This document shows, piece after piece, positions 17,292 to 26,490 of a DNA stretch of 64,000 nucleotides; position 1 is the stretch's first letter, and each line of letters starts with the position of its first letter. The stretch covers positions 209,291 through 273,290 of the forward strand of contig NZ_KE695652.1 in NCBI RefSeq assembly GCF_000454065.1. The letters are read 5' to 3'. The position numbers were made by a program, and so were the translations under genes. This DNA is from Brevibacillus thermoruber 423. GTDB lineage: Bacteria; Bacillota; Bacilli; Brevibacillales; Brevibacillaceae. Under the pieces are notes generated by a model. The model was not told where the DNA came from, ran no database searches, and saw only the letters and a list, made by a program, of their open reading frames with translations.

Positions 17292-19217
17292 TTGCGGGTA
17301 TCCAATGTAACTGTGCGCCGCCGCATTTTTGTCGCCTTGGTGATCGGCATCGTCCTGTACACCGCGCTGATCACCCGTCTCGGATACGTGCAACTGGTGC
17401 AGGGGCCTTGGCTGCAGGACAAGGCGTTGAAGCTGTGGAACCGCAACATTCCGTTCGAAGCCAAGCGGGGACGCATTCTCGACCGCAACGGCGACGAACT
17501 GGTCACCAACATCAGCGTTCCCACGGTCATGGCCATCCCGGTCCAACTGGAAGATGCGCGCGAGACGGCGCGGAAGCTGGCGGTCATTTTGGGCCAGGAC
17601 GAAGAAAAGGTCTACAAGGACATTACGAAACGAGAGATGATTAACCGCGTGCCGGGAGGACGGAAAATCTCCACGGAGAAAGCCAAGCAGATTCAGGAGC
17701 TGAACCTGCCCGGCATCGAGGTGGTGGAAGATACCCAGCGCTTCTATCCGCACGGCACGATGGCCGCCCATCTGCTCGGTTTTACCGGGATCGACAACCA
17801 GGGACTGACCGGTCTGGAACGCTTGTACGACGAGTATCTCAAAGGCCAGCCCGGCTACGTATCGTACCTGGCCGACGCGCGGGGAAAGTCGATGCCCGGC
17901 GGGGAGGAGCAGTATGTCGCCCCGGTCGACGGGATGGACATGTACCTGACCATCGACAGCACGATTCAGTCGTTTATCGAGCGGGAGCTGGATCAGGCGA
18001 TGGTCGCCTATCAGCCTGACGACGTGCTGGCGATCGCCATGAATCCAAAGACGGGCGAGATTCTCGGCATGGGCAGCCGCCCCACCTTTCAGCCCGACCG
18101 TTACAAAGACTATCCGTCCGAGGTGTACAACCGCAACCTGCCGATCTGGAAGACGTATGAGCCCGGATCAACGTTCAAGATCGTGACCCTGGCTGCCGCG
18201 CTGAACGAAGGCGTGGTCAGCCTGAACGAAGGGTTCTACGATCCTGGCTATATCGTCGTCGCCGGAAAGCGGCTGCGCTGCTGGAAACGGCAGGGGCACG
18301 GCCAGGAAACCATGCTGGAAGTGGTGGAAAACTCCTGCAACCCGGGGTTTGTGACGATGGGGCAGCGGCTGCAAAAGGAGCGGCTGTTTGACTACATCAA
18401 AAAGTTTGGCTTTGGGCAAAAGACGGGCATCGATCTGATCGGGGAGGAAAACGGCCTGCTGTTCCACATGAACCGGGTGGGGCCGGTGGAATTGGGCACC
18501 ACTTCGTTCGGCCAGGGCGTGTCTGTCACGCCGATCCAGCAGATGGCCGCCGTGGCTGCGGCGATCAACGGCGGCAAGCTGATGAAGCCGTATGTGGCCA
18601 AAGAGTGGCGGGACAGCGTGACCCATGACGTGGTGGGCAGGACGCTTCCCACCGAGGTGCGCCAGGTGATCACGCCTGAGACATCCGCCAAGGTTCGCTA
18701 CGCGCTGGAGAGCGTCGTGGCGCGCGGAACGGGGAACAAGGCGTACATCGAGGGCTACCGCGTCGGCGGCAAGACCGGTACGGCGCAGAAGGTAAAAAAC
18801 GGCAGGTACGTTAACGGGGAGTACATCGTCTCCTTTATCGGCTTCGCGCCGGCGGACGACCCCCAGATTCTGGTCTATTTCGCCGTCGACAACCCCAAGG
18901 CGCTCGCCTTCGGGGGGCTGATCGCCGCGCCAAGCGTCAAAAGCATTATCGAATCGTCGCTGCAGCATATGGGCGTGCCGAAACGGAAGAACGGCATCGC
19001 GCGGGAGTACAATCCCGCCCTCGGCCAGACGCGTTACGTGGAAGTGCCCAACATGGTAGGACTTTCGATGCAGGAAGTAGTCACCACCTACGACACGCTG
19101 CCGCTGGTCGTCTCCGGCAAGGGAACCCACGTGATCAGCCAGTCGCCTGCCCCGGGAGTAAAAATCGAGGAAGGCTCAAAAATTCGTATCCATCTGGGTG
19201 ACAAATCGGCCGATTAG
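17292..19217 (+). CDS. spoVD: Sporulation-specific penicillin-binding protein SpoVD
   Basis: This class B PBP makes spore-cortex peptidoglycan together with SpoVE. Its 641 residues have an N-terminal membrane helix (about 10-29), a dimerisation domain, and the transpeptidase with STFK near residue 293, an SCN motif and KTGTAQ. One C-terminal PASTA repeat is present. This single-PASTA form directly after pbpB is SpoVD in Bacillales. The TTG start has GAGGGGGG upstream. No clear sigma-E promoter could be made out in the 68-bp gap. Confidence 0.92.
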   Translation: MRVSNVTVRRRIFVALVIGIVLYTALITRLGYVQLVQGPWLQDKALKLWNRNIPFEAKRGRILDRNGDELVTNISVPTVMAIPVQLEDARETARKLAVILGQDEEKVYKDITKREMINRVPGGRKISTEKAKQIQELNLPGIEVVEDTQRFYPHGTMAAHLLGFTGIDNQGLTGLERLYDEYLKGQPGYVSYLADARGKSMPGGEEQYVAPVDGMDMYLTIDSTIQSFIERELDQAMVAYQPDDVLAIAMNPKTGEILGMGSRPTFQPDRYKDYPSEVYNRNLPIWKTYEPGSTFKIVTLAAALNEGVVSLNEGFYDPGYIVVAGKRLRCWKRQGHGQETMLEVVENSCNPGFVTMGQRLQKERLFDYIKKFGFGQKTGIDLIGEENGLLFHMNRVGPVELGTTSFGQGVSVTPIQQMAAVAAAINGGKLMKPYVAKEWRDSVTHDVVGRTLPTEVRQVITPETSAKVRYALESVVARGTGNKAYIEGYRVGGKTGTAQKVKNGRYVNGEYIVSFIGFAPADDPQILVYFAVDNPKALAFGGLIAAPSVKSIIESSLQHMGVPKRKNGIAREYNPALGQTRYVEVPNMVGLSMQEVVTTYDTLPLVVSGKGTHVISQSPAPGVKIEEGSKIRIHLGDKSAD

Positions 19218-19279
19218 CTATACAATGAGATTTCGGAAGCGGGGTGGGGAGGCTTCACGGGAGCCTCACCCGCCGCGTT

Positions 19280-19310
19280 TTGTAGAAATCGCAAGGCTTT
19301 TGTCTATAAT
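19280..19310 (+). promoter_or_regulatory. Possible promoter before murE
   Basis: A perfect -10 TATAAT (19305-19310) lies 25 bp before the murE ATG. The best -35 is TTGTAG at 19280-19285 with 19-bp spacing. It would allow murE and downstream genes to be made independently of spoVD. Confidence 0.45.
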
Positions 19311-19335
19311 AGGGAGAGAATGGGGTGCCTGTTTT

Positions 19336-20814
19336 ATGCTGTTACGGGATCTGCTTGCTCCTCTGTTGCCGGTGCGGGTAACGGGAGACGACAGCTTGGA
19401 GATTACAGGATTGACGGCAGACTCACGCAAAGTACAGCCCGGCTGCTTGTTTGTCTGTCTGACAGGCTTCACTGTGGATGGTCATGCCTTCGCGGCGCAG
19501 GCGGTGGAAAACGGAGCCGTCGCCGTGCTCGCGGAACAGGATGTGGACGTGCCAGCGACCGTTGTCCGGGTACCGGATACCCGCCGGGCAATGGCTATGC
19601 TGGCTGACCGTTTTTACGGGTCGCCTACGCGGGAGCTGAAGCTGATCGGGGTGACCGGAACCAACGGCAAGACGACCACCACCCATCTGATTGACAAGAT
19701 CCTGCGCGACCAGAACAAGCGCACGGGGCTGATCGGCACCATTCACATGCGGATCGGCGATGTCACCGAAGAGGTGAAAAACACCACGCCGGACGCGCTG
19801 GACCTGCAGCACGCTTTTCGCCGCATGCGCGATGTCGACACGGAATACGCGATCATCGAGGTGTCCTCCCACGCCCTGGAGCAGGGGCGCGTACGCGGCT
19901 GCGACGTACATACCGCAGTCTTTACCAACCTGACGCAGGATCACCTGGATTTTCACAAGACGATGGAGAACTACCGCTACGCCAAGTCGCTCCTGTTCTC
20001 CCAACTGGGCAACAGCTACGATCCCGACCGGTTGAAGACGGCCGTCCTGAACGCCGACGACGAGGCGTCGAAGCTGTATGCCAGGGTTACACCCGCCCGG
20101 GTGATCACGTACGGCATCGACAATCCGGCCGACGTGCGGGCCGCCGAGATCGAGATCACCAGCCGCGGCACGTCGTTTACCGCCCACACCTTCGCCGGTT
20201 CCATCCGGCTCAATCTGAAGCTGGTGGGCAAATTCAACGTCTACAACGCGTTGGCCGCCATCGCCGTCACTCTGGCCGAAGGCGTGCCGCTCGACGAGAT
20301 CAAGGCGAGCCTGGAGGCGGTGCCGGGCGTAAACGGGCGGTTTGAACCCGTCGACGCGGGCCAGCCGTTTGCCGTGCTGGTTGACTACTCGCACACGCCG
20401 GACAGCCTGGAAAACGCGCTTGCGACCGTCAAGGAGTTCGCCAAGGGGCGAATTTTCTGCGTGGTCGGCTGCGGCGGAGACCGCGACAGGACCAAGCGCC
20501 CAATTATGGCGCGGATTGCAACAAAATACGCCGACCTGACCGTCTTAACGTCAGATAACCCGCGCTCCGAGGATCCGCAGGCGATCATTGACGAGATGCT
20601 GGCGGGCCTCACCGAAGTGGCCAAGGAGCGATACGTCTCCATGGTGGACAGAAGGGAAGCGATCCGCTACGCCGTGGCGCAGGCCAAGCAGGACGACGTC
20701 ATCCTGATCGCCGGAAAGGGACATGAAACATACCAAATCATCAAAGGACAGGTGCTGCCGTTTGACGACCGTGAAGTGGCCCGGGAGGCCATCGCCGAAC
20801 GGCGGAACGAATAG
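19336..20814 (+). CDS. murE: UDP-MurNAc-L-Ala-D-Glu:meso-diaminopimelate ligase
   Basis: MurE adds the third residue of the peptidoglycan stem peptide. The 492 residues have the three Mur-ligase domains. The P-loop is GVTGTNGKTTTTHL near residue 107, the carbamylated-lysine region follows, and the C-terminal motif DNPR (TSDNPRSEDP) is the specificity signature for meso-diaminopimelate. ATG 19336 matches the family N terminus; longer upstream reading overlaps the end of spoVD. The usual next gene in many genomes, murF, is absent here. Confidence 0.94.
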   Translation: MLLRDLLAPLLPVRVTGDDSLEITGLTADSRKVQPGCLFVCLTGFTVDGHAFAAQAVENGAVAVLAEQDVDVPATVVRVPDTRRAMAMLADRFYGSPTRELKLIGVTGTNGKTTTTHLIDKILRDQNKRTGLIGTIHMRIGDVTEEVKNTTPDALDLQHAFRRMRDVDTEYAIIEVSSHALEQGRVRGCDVHTAVFTNLTQDHLDFHKTMENYRYAKSLLFSQLGNSYDPDRLKTAVLNADDEASKLYARVTPARVITYGIDNPADVRAAEIEITSRGTSFTAHTFAGSIRLNLKLVGKFNVYNALAAIAVTLAEGVPLDEIKASLEAVPGVNGRFEPVDAGQPFAVLVDYSHTPDSLENALATVKEFAKGRIFCVVGCGGDRDRTKRPIMARIATKYADLTVLTSDNPRSEDPQAIIDEMLAGLTEVAKERYVSMVDRREAIRYAVAQAKQDDVILIAGKGHETYQIIKGQVLPFDDREVAREAIAERRNE

Positions 20815-20857
20815 AGGCACGCGTCCGTGAATAGCATCAGAGAAAGGAGGGTCGGGC

Positions 20858-21829
20858 ATGTTCGCTGACAATGTACTACTCGTCACGATCGTCGCCGCGT
20901 TTCTCATTGCCGTACTGATCGGTCCGCTGTTCATCCCCGTGCTGCGCCGCCTGAAATTCGGGCAGGCGATCCGGGAGGAAGGGCCGCAATCCCACCAAAA
21001 AAAGGCAGGGACTCCCACCATGGGTGGGACGATTATCCTGATGGCACTTATTTTTACCGTGCTGAAGTTCGCCAACATCACTACGGAAATCCTGTTTTTG
21101 ATGCTGGTGACACTTGGATACGGATTGATCGGATTTTTGGATGACTACATCAAAATCATCCGGAAGCGGAATCTCGGGCTGACCGCCAAGCAGAAATTTA
21201 CCGGCCAAGTCCTCCTGGCCGTCGGCGCGTATTACCTCCTGGTGCAGATGGGACACGATACGACGCTGCATCTGCCGGGGACGCCGTGGAAGCTGGAGCT
21301 CGGCCTCTTTTACTTCCCGTTTCTGCTGTTTCTCTTGGTAGGCACGACCAATGCCGTCAACCTCACCGACGGACTGGACGGCCTGCTCGCCGGGACGGGC
21401 GCGATCGCCTTCGGGGCGTACGCCATCATCGCCTGGATCAGCCAGGATTTTGACACGGCCATCTTCAGCGCGGCCGTCGTCGGGGCCGTTCTCGGCTTTC
21501 TCGTCTTCAACGCGCATCCCGCCCGCGTCTTCATGGGGGACACGGGGTCGCTGGCGCTCGGCGGCGCCTTGGCGGGAATCGCGATCATGACCAAGACGGA
21601 GCTGCTGTTGGCCGTCATCGGCGGCGTGTTTGTCGTGGAGACGCTCTCCGTCATTCTGCAAGTCGTCTCCTTTAAAACGAGAGGGAAGCGCATTTTCCGG
21701 ATGAGTCCGCTTCATCACCACTTTGAACTGACCGGGTGGTCGGAGTGGCGCGTTGTCGTCACCTTCTGGCTGGTGGGCATCATCTTTGCCGGACTGGGCG
21801 TGTACCTAGAGGTGGTGGCAATGCGATGA
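20858..21829 (+). CDS. mraY: Phospho-N-acetylmuramoyl-pentapeptide transferase
   Basis: MraY moves phospho-MurNAc-pentapeptide onto undecaprenyl phosphate, producing lipid I at the membrane. The 323 residues have about ten membrane helices. Motifs are GTPTMGG near residue 50, [21 protein letters not shown] near residue 170 with catalytic Asp residues, and the HHHFELTGW triad near the end. RBS AAAGGAGG. Its stop overlaps the murD ATG (ATGA). Confidence 0.96.
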   Translation: MFADNVLLVTIVAAFLIAVLIGPLFIPVLRRLKFGQAIREEGPQSHQKKAGTPTMGGTIILMALIFTVLKFANITTEILFLMLVTLGYGLIGFLDDYIKIIRKRNLGLTAKQKFTGQVLLAVGAYYLLVQMGHDTTLHLPGTPWKLELGLFYFPFLLFLLVGTTNAVNLTDGLDGLLAGTGAIAFGAYAIIAWISQDFDTAIFSAAVVGAVLGFLVFNAHPARVFMGDTGSLALGGALAGIAIMTKTELLLAVIGGVFVVETLSVILQVVSFKTRGKRIFRMSPLHHHFELTGWSEWRVVVTFWLVGIIFAGLGVYLEVVAMR

Positions 21830-23190
21830 AACGTTATCACAATCAGCACATTGTCGTGTTGGGCATGGCAAAAAGCGGTGTGGCGGTGGCAAAACTGCTG
21901 CACCGCTTTGGCGCGCATGTTGTCGTCAACGACAAAAAGCCGCGCGAGGAAGCGGCCGGAGCCGACGAACTGGAAGCGCTCGGCATTCCGGTCATCTGCG
22001 GGCATCACCCCGATGACCTGATTCACGAAGGCGTGGCGCTGGTGGTGAAAAACCCGGGCATCCCCTACGAAGCGCCGCCGGTGGCCAAGGCGCTGGCGCT
22101 CGGCATCCCGGTGGTGACGGAGGTGGAGCTGGCCTACCTCATCTCGCAGGCGCCGATCATCGGCATCACCGGTTCCAACGGCAAGACCACCACGACCACG
22201 CTGATCGGGCTGATCCTCAAGGAAGCGGGCATCGACTCCCTGGTGGGGGGCAACATCGGCACGGTGCTGTGCTCGCTCGCCGAAACGGCCCGGCCCGACC
22301 AGCTCCTGGTGGCGGAGCTGAGCAGCTTTCAACTGATGGGGACGCAGGCGTTCAAGCCGCATATCGGCGTGCTTCTGAACCTGTATCCGGCCCACCTCGA
22401 CTACCATCACACGATGGACGAGTACCTGGCCGCCAAGCTGAAGCTGTTTGCCAACCAGACGGCGGACGACATCGCCATCCTGCCGTACGACCAGCCGGAC
22501 GTGCTGGCCAAATGCGGGGAGATCAAGGCGGCCACCTACTACTTCAGCAAGCGGCAGCCGGTGCCGCAGGGCGTATATGTGGACGGCGAGGACATCGTCT
22601 TCGTCGGGCCGGAGGGGGAGCGGGACGTGATCATGGCCGCGGCCGACCTGTCCGTTGCCCATCTGGACAACGCCCTGGCAGCCGCGCTGGTGACCAGGCT
22701 GGCAGGAGCGGACAAGCAGTCCATCGCCAAGGTGCTCTCCACCTTTCCGGGCGTGGAGCACCGCATGGAGTACGTGGCGACGATTCGCGGCGTCAAATAC
22801 TACAACGACTCCAAGGCGACCAACCCGGAAGCGGCTTCGCGGGCGCTGCAGGCCATGGACGAACCGATCGTCTGGATCTGCGGCGGGCTGGACCGGGGCG
22901 TGGATTTTCGCGAGCTGGTGCCGGTCATCGGACCGCGGGTGAAAGCGGTGGTCGCGCTCGGGCAGACCGCCCCGATTTTGCTGGAGCGGGCAAAAGAAGC
23001 AGGAATTACCAGGCTCATCCATGTCGATACTGTGGAAAAAGCCGTTCTTGCCGCCAGCGGCGAGGCCGCGCCGGGCGACGCGGTGCTGCTCAGTCCGGCG
23101 TGCGCAAGCTGGGACATGTTCCCTTCGTTCGAAGTGCGGGGGAGCATGTTTAAGGACGCTGTGCATAGACTTAGAACAAGCCTAGCATAA
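21826..23190 (+). CDS. murD: UDP-MurNAc-L-alanine:D-glutamate ligase
   Basis: MurD adds D-glutamate as the second stem-peptide residue. The 454 residues contain the N-terminal UDP-binding Rossmann domain ([11 protein letters not shown]), the P-loop [14 protein letters not shown] near residue 115, and [10 protein letters not shown]. The C-terminal domain ends with [10 protein letters not shown], a MurD hallmark. The start ATG overlaps the mraY stop. A longer upstream reading lies within mraY and is rejected. Confidence 0.95.
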   Translation: MKRYHNQHIVVLGMAKSGVAVAKLLHRFGAHVVVNDKKPREEAAGADELEALGIPVICGHHPDDLIHEGVALVVKNPGIPYEAPPVAKALALGIPVVTEVELAYLISQAPIIGITGSNGKTTTTTLIGLILKEAGIDSLVGGNIGTVLCSLAETARPDQLLVAELSSFQLMGTQAFKPHIGVLLNLYPAHLDYHHTMDEYLAAKLKLFANQTADDIAILPYDQPDVLAKCGEIKAATYYFSKRQPVPQGVYVDGEDIVFVGPEGERDVIMAAADLSVAHLDNALAAALVTRLAGADKQSIAKVLSTFPGVEHRMEYVATIRGVKYYNDSKATNPEAASRALQAMDEPIVWICGGLDRGVDFRELVPVIGPRVKAVVALGQTAPILLERAKEAGITRLIHVDTVEKAVLAASGEAAPGDAVLLSPACASWDMFPSFEVRGSMFKDAVHRLRTSLA

Positions 23191-23258
23191 CGTCCGTCCC
23201 ATACAGCAGGATTGCTGCCATCAGCGAAGGACGGCGCGAGAAAGGATGACCTGTCACA

Positions 23259-24347
23259 ATGAGCAAGTCACGCTCCGCTCCCGACTTCGTGATTATTTTT
23301 GCAACACTTTTTTTATTGGGAATAGGCATCGTGATGGTGTACAGCGCCAGCGCGATCGTGGCGCAGAAGTTCAACGACCCGTTTTTCTTTGCCAAGCGGC
23401 AGTTGATTTTTGCCCTCCTGGGGATCACCTCCATGTACCTGACGATGAACCTGGACTACTGGATCTGGAAGCGGTGGGCCAAAATCGGGTTTTACGCCAG
23501 CATCGGCCTCTTGATCCTGGTGCTTGTCATCGGCATCGAGGTGAACGGCTCCAAAAGCTGGCTGGGCATCGGCGCCTTCGGGATTCAGCCGGGCGAATTC
23601 GCCAAGCTGGGCGTCGTCGCCTTTTTGGCCCGCTGGCTCTCCGACAATCAGAAGCAGATCGTGCAGTTTCGCAAAGGGCTGGTTCCCGCGCTGGCGATTC
23701 CGGCCGTCTGTTTCGGCCTGATCATGCTGCAGCCCGACCTCGGGACGGGTACCGTGCTGATGGGAACCGCGCTGGTGATGATTTTCGCCGCCGGGGCAAA
23801 GATCAGCCACTTCGCCGGTCTGGGCGTGCTCGGTCTGGCCGGGTTTGTCGGCCTGGTCCTGTCCGCGCCGTACCGGATCAAGCGGATTACCTCGTTTCTC
23901 GACCCCTGGCAGGACCCGCTGAACACCGGTTACCAGATCATCCAGTCCCTGTACGCCATCGGTCCCGGCGGACTGTTTGGCCTGGGGCTGGGGCAGAGCC
24001 GGCAGAAGCACTTCTACCTGCCGGAGCCGTACAACGACTTTATTTTCTCGGTGATCGCCGAGGAGCTTGGCTTTGTCGGCGGATCACTGGTGCTCCTGTT
24101 GTTCCTGTTGCTGTTGTGGCGGGGCATGCGCACGGCAATTACGGCGCCGGATCTGTTCGGCAGCCTGCTGGCGCTGGGCATCATCGGGATGATCGCGATC
24201 CAGGTGGTCATCAACGTCGGCGTGGTGACCGGCATGTTTCCGGTTACCGGGATCACCCTGCCGTTTTTAAGCTACGGCGGCTCGTCGCTGACGCTGATGC
24301 TGACCGGGGTCGGCGTGCTGTTAAACATTTCGCGTTTTTCCAGATAG
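23259..24347 (+). CDS. spoVE: SEDS glycosyltransferase SpoVE/FtsW
   Basis: This SEDS-family polymerase assembles glycan strands from lipid II and works with a class B PBP. The 362 residues have about ten membrane helices. Family motifs are MVYSASAI near residue 24, a large loop with DPWQDPLNTGYQIIQSLYAI and GLGLGQSRQKHFYLPEPYNDFIFSVIAEE, and a final FLSYGGSS. Position between murD and murG and next to spoVD points to SpoVE, the cortex enzyme; a vegetative FtsW role cannot be excluded. Confidence 0.92.
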   Translation: MSKSRSAPDFVIIFATLFLLGIGIVMVYSASAIVAQKFNDPFFFAKRQLIFALLGITSMYLTMNLDYWIWKRWAKIGFYASIGLLILVLVIGIEVNGSKSWLGIGAFGIQPGEFAKLGVVAFLARWLSDNQKQIVQFRKGLVPALAIPAVCFGLIMLQPDLGTGTVLMGTALVMIFAAGAKISHFAGLGVLGLAGFVGLVLSAPYRIKRITSFLDPWQDPLNTGYQIIQSLYAIGPGGLFGLGLGQSRQKHFYLPEPYNDFIFSVIAEELGFVGGSLVLLLFLLLLWRGMRTAITAPDLFGSLLALGIIGMIAIQVVINVGVVTGMFPVTGITLPFLSYGGSSLTLMLTGVGVLLNISRFSR

Positions 24348-24363
24348 AATAGAAGGTGATCGT

Positions 24364-25455
24364 ATGCGTGTCGTCCTCACAGGCGGAGGCACAGGTGGAC
24401 ATATTTACCCGGCGCTTGCGGTGGCGAAAGAAGTTTCCCGCCAGGAACCGCAGGCGGCCTTTTTGTATATCGGCAGCAAGCACGGCTTGGAAGCCCAGAT
24501 CGTGCCGCGGGCCGGGATTCCGTTTGAAGCGGTGGAAATCGCCGGCTTGAAGCGGAAGCTCACCCTGGACAACGTGAAGACGCTGTGGAAGTTTTTCCGC
24601 GCCGTCTCCGCGTCGAAACGGATGCTGCGGAGCTTCCGGCCGGACGTGGTCGTCGGCACCGGGGGCTACGTCTGCGGTCCCGTGGTCTACGCGGCGGCCC
24701 GGCTGGGGATTCCCACCATCATCCACGAGCAAAACGTGGTACCCGGCCTGACCAACAAATTTCTGGCCCGTTTCGTCGACAAGGTGGCCGTCTCGTTTGC
24801 CGAGTCCCTGTCGTTGTTTCCCCGGGCGAAAAGCGTGCTGACCGGCAATCCCCGGGCGACGGAAGTGATGCACGGAGACGAGCGGGCGGGCCGTTCGTTT
24901 TTGGGCGTCGGCGGGGACAAGCGTATCGTCCTCATGTTTGGCGGCAGCCGCGGGGCGAAAGCGATCAACGAAGCGGTGCTGGCCATCGTGCCGGAACTGG
25001 AGCAATTTGATGATACCCACTTTGTCTACGTGACCGGCGAGGTTCACTACGAGGCGATTTCCGCCGCCTTGCGGGAAAAGGGAAACCTGCCGCGCAACAT
25101 TTCCCTCCTGCCGTTCGTCCACAATATGCCGGATGTTCTGGCGGCCACGCATGTGCTGGTCAGCCGGGCAGGCGCATCCACGCTGGCGGAAATCACCGCC
25201 TTGGGCATCCCCGCCATCCTGATCCCGTCCCCGTACGTGACCAACAACCATCAGGAGAAAAACGCGCGCGGACTGGAGAAGGCCGGGGCGGCCGAAGTGA
25301 TCCTGGAGCGGGAGCTGACAGGCGAGCGGCTGCGCCAGTCGCTGACCGGCCTGCTGGACGACCGGGAGCGCTGGACGTCCATGCGGGACGCCTCGCTCAA
25401 GCTGGGCATGCCGCAGGCGGCGACGGAAATCTATCGGCTGATGAAAAGCCTGTGA
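24364..25455 (+). CDS. murG: Lipid II synthase MurG (GlcNAc transferase)
   Basis: MurG transfers GlcNAc from UDP-GlcNAc to lipid I, on the inner membrane face. The 363 residues form two Rossmann domains. The first G loop is GGGTGGHIYPALAVA at the N terminus, then GTGGYVCGPVVYAA, FGGSRGAKAINEAV near residue 197, and SRAGASTLAEITALGIPAIL in the donor-binding C domain. RBS AGGTGAT. Confidence 0.96.
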   Translation: MRVVLTGGGTGGHIYPALAVAKEVSRQEPQAAFLYIGSKHGLEAQIVPRAGIPFEAVEIAGLKRKLTLDNVKTLWKFFRAVSASKRMLRSFRPDVVVGTGGYVCGPVVYAAARLGIPTIIHEQNVVPGLTNKFLARFVDKVAVSFAESLSLFPRAKSVLTGNPRATEVMHGDERAGRSFLGVGGDKRIVLMFGGSRGAKAINEAVLAIVPELEQFDDTHFVYVTGEVHYEAISAALREKGNLPRNISLLPFVHNMPDVLAATHVLVSRAGASTLAEITALGIPAILIPSPYVTNNHQEKNARGLEKAGAAEVILERELTGERLRQSLTGLLDDRERWTSMRDASLKLGMPQAATEIYRLMKSL

Positions 25456-25569
25456 GGCGAAAACTGACGTCTGGGCGATTGTCACGCCGTTATGGGCGAT
25501 CGCATAGGATGAAGCAAACACGTGATAAGACATAGGTCCGACCTAGCATGTGTATCAGGAGGTTCACAG

Positions 25570-26475
25570 ATGAAACAAATCGCAGATGAGTTGAGGCTAG
25601 CAGGTATTGGAAAAGTGTGGACCAATGAACCTCTCGCCAACCATACGACGTGGCGGATCGGGGGTCCTGCTGACTTGTTAATCCAGCCCAAGGATAAAGC
25701 ATCCTTGCTGACAGCCTTGCAAATCATCCATCGTCACGAAATTCCTTGGAGTGTTATCGGGCGCGGCTCCAACCTTCTGGTGAGGGACGGAGGGATTCGC
25801 GGAGCCGTGCTCAAGGTGGCTGAGGGCTTGAGTCACTGCGAGTTCAGGGGCGAAGAGGTGTGTGTGGGTGCCGGATATTCCATGATCCGCCTGGCGGTGG
25901 AGGCAGGCAAGATGGGGTTAACAGGTATGGAGTTTGCGGGAGGCATTCCTGGTACAGTAGGCGGGGCCGTCTACATGAATGCGGGGGCGCACGGATCAGA
26001 TCTTTCACGTATTCTACTAGAAGCCGAGATACTCTTCGAAAATGGCGAGGTAAGGGTGTTGAGCAATGAAGAGCTGAGCTTCAGCTATCGTACGTCTCTC
26101 TTGCAAAAGCGCAAGGGGATCGTGCTCGAGGCGCGCTTCCGGCTGCGCGAGGGCGACCGCAAGGAGATTGCGGCCACGCTGGCTTCGTACAAGGATCGCC
26201 GCCGGCAGACGCAGCCCCTGCAGATGCCGTGTGCCGGCAGCGTGTTCCGCAATCCGCCGGGGGATCACGCCGGACGGCTGATTGAGGCGGCCGGGTTAAA
26301 AGGCTTTCAGATCGGAGGAGCTCAGGTCTCTGAGATACACGCCAACTTTATCGTCAATCGCGGAGGGGCCACGGCTGCCGACGTCCTCACCCTGATGGAT
26401 CACATCAGATGTACGATCAAAGAAAAATTCGGCGTCGAGATGCATCCGGAAGTGTTGGTGGTGGGCGAGGGGTAA
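25570..26475 (+). CDS. murB: UDP-N-acetylenolpyruvoylglucosamine reductase
   Basis: MurB reduces enolpyruvyl-UDP-GlcNAc to UDP-MurNAc with FAD and NADPH. The 301 residues show NHTTWRIGGPAD, VIGRGSNLLV, GMEFAGGIPGTVGGAVYMNAGAHG and the catalytic-Ser region CAGSVFRNPPGDHAGRLIEA. A C-terminal Glu follows in the last domain. ATG 25570 has AGGAGG 7 bases upstream. The first 530 bp are visibly lower in GC than the last 370 bp, with a sharp change near 26110. Confidence 0.94.
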   Translation: MKQIADELRLAGIGKVWTNEPLANHTTWRIGGPADLLIQPKDKASLLTALQIIHRHEIPWSVIGRGSNLLVRDGGIRGAVLKVAEGLSHCEFRGEEVCVGAGYSMIRLAVEAGKMGLTGMEFAGGIPGTVGGAVYMNAGAHGSDLSRILLEAEILFENGEVRVLSNEELSFSYRTSLLQKRKGIVLEARFRLREGDRKEIAATLASYKDRRRQTQPLQMPCAGSVFRNPPGDHAGRLIEAAGLKGFQIGGAQVSEIHANFIVNRGGATAADVLTLMDHIRCTIKEKFGVEMHPEVLVVGEG

Positions 26476-26490
26476 CACGGAGGTGAAAGT

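Noticed and set aside
19240..19280. Terminator between spoVD and murE
   Set aside because: A 6-bp GAGGCT/AGCCTC stem is present but no T run follows.
23246..24352. Alternative 368-codon frame over spoVE
   Set aside because: It is Arg/Gly/Ala-rich without membrane helices; the overlapping frame is an unmistakable SEDS protein.
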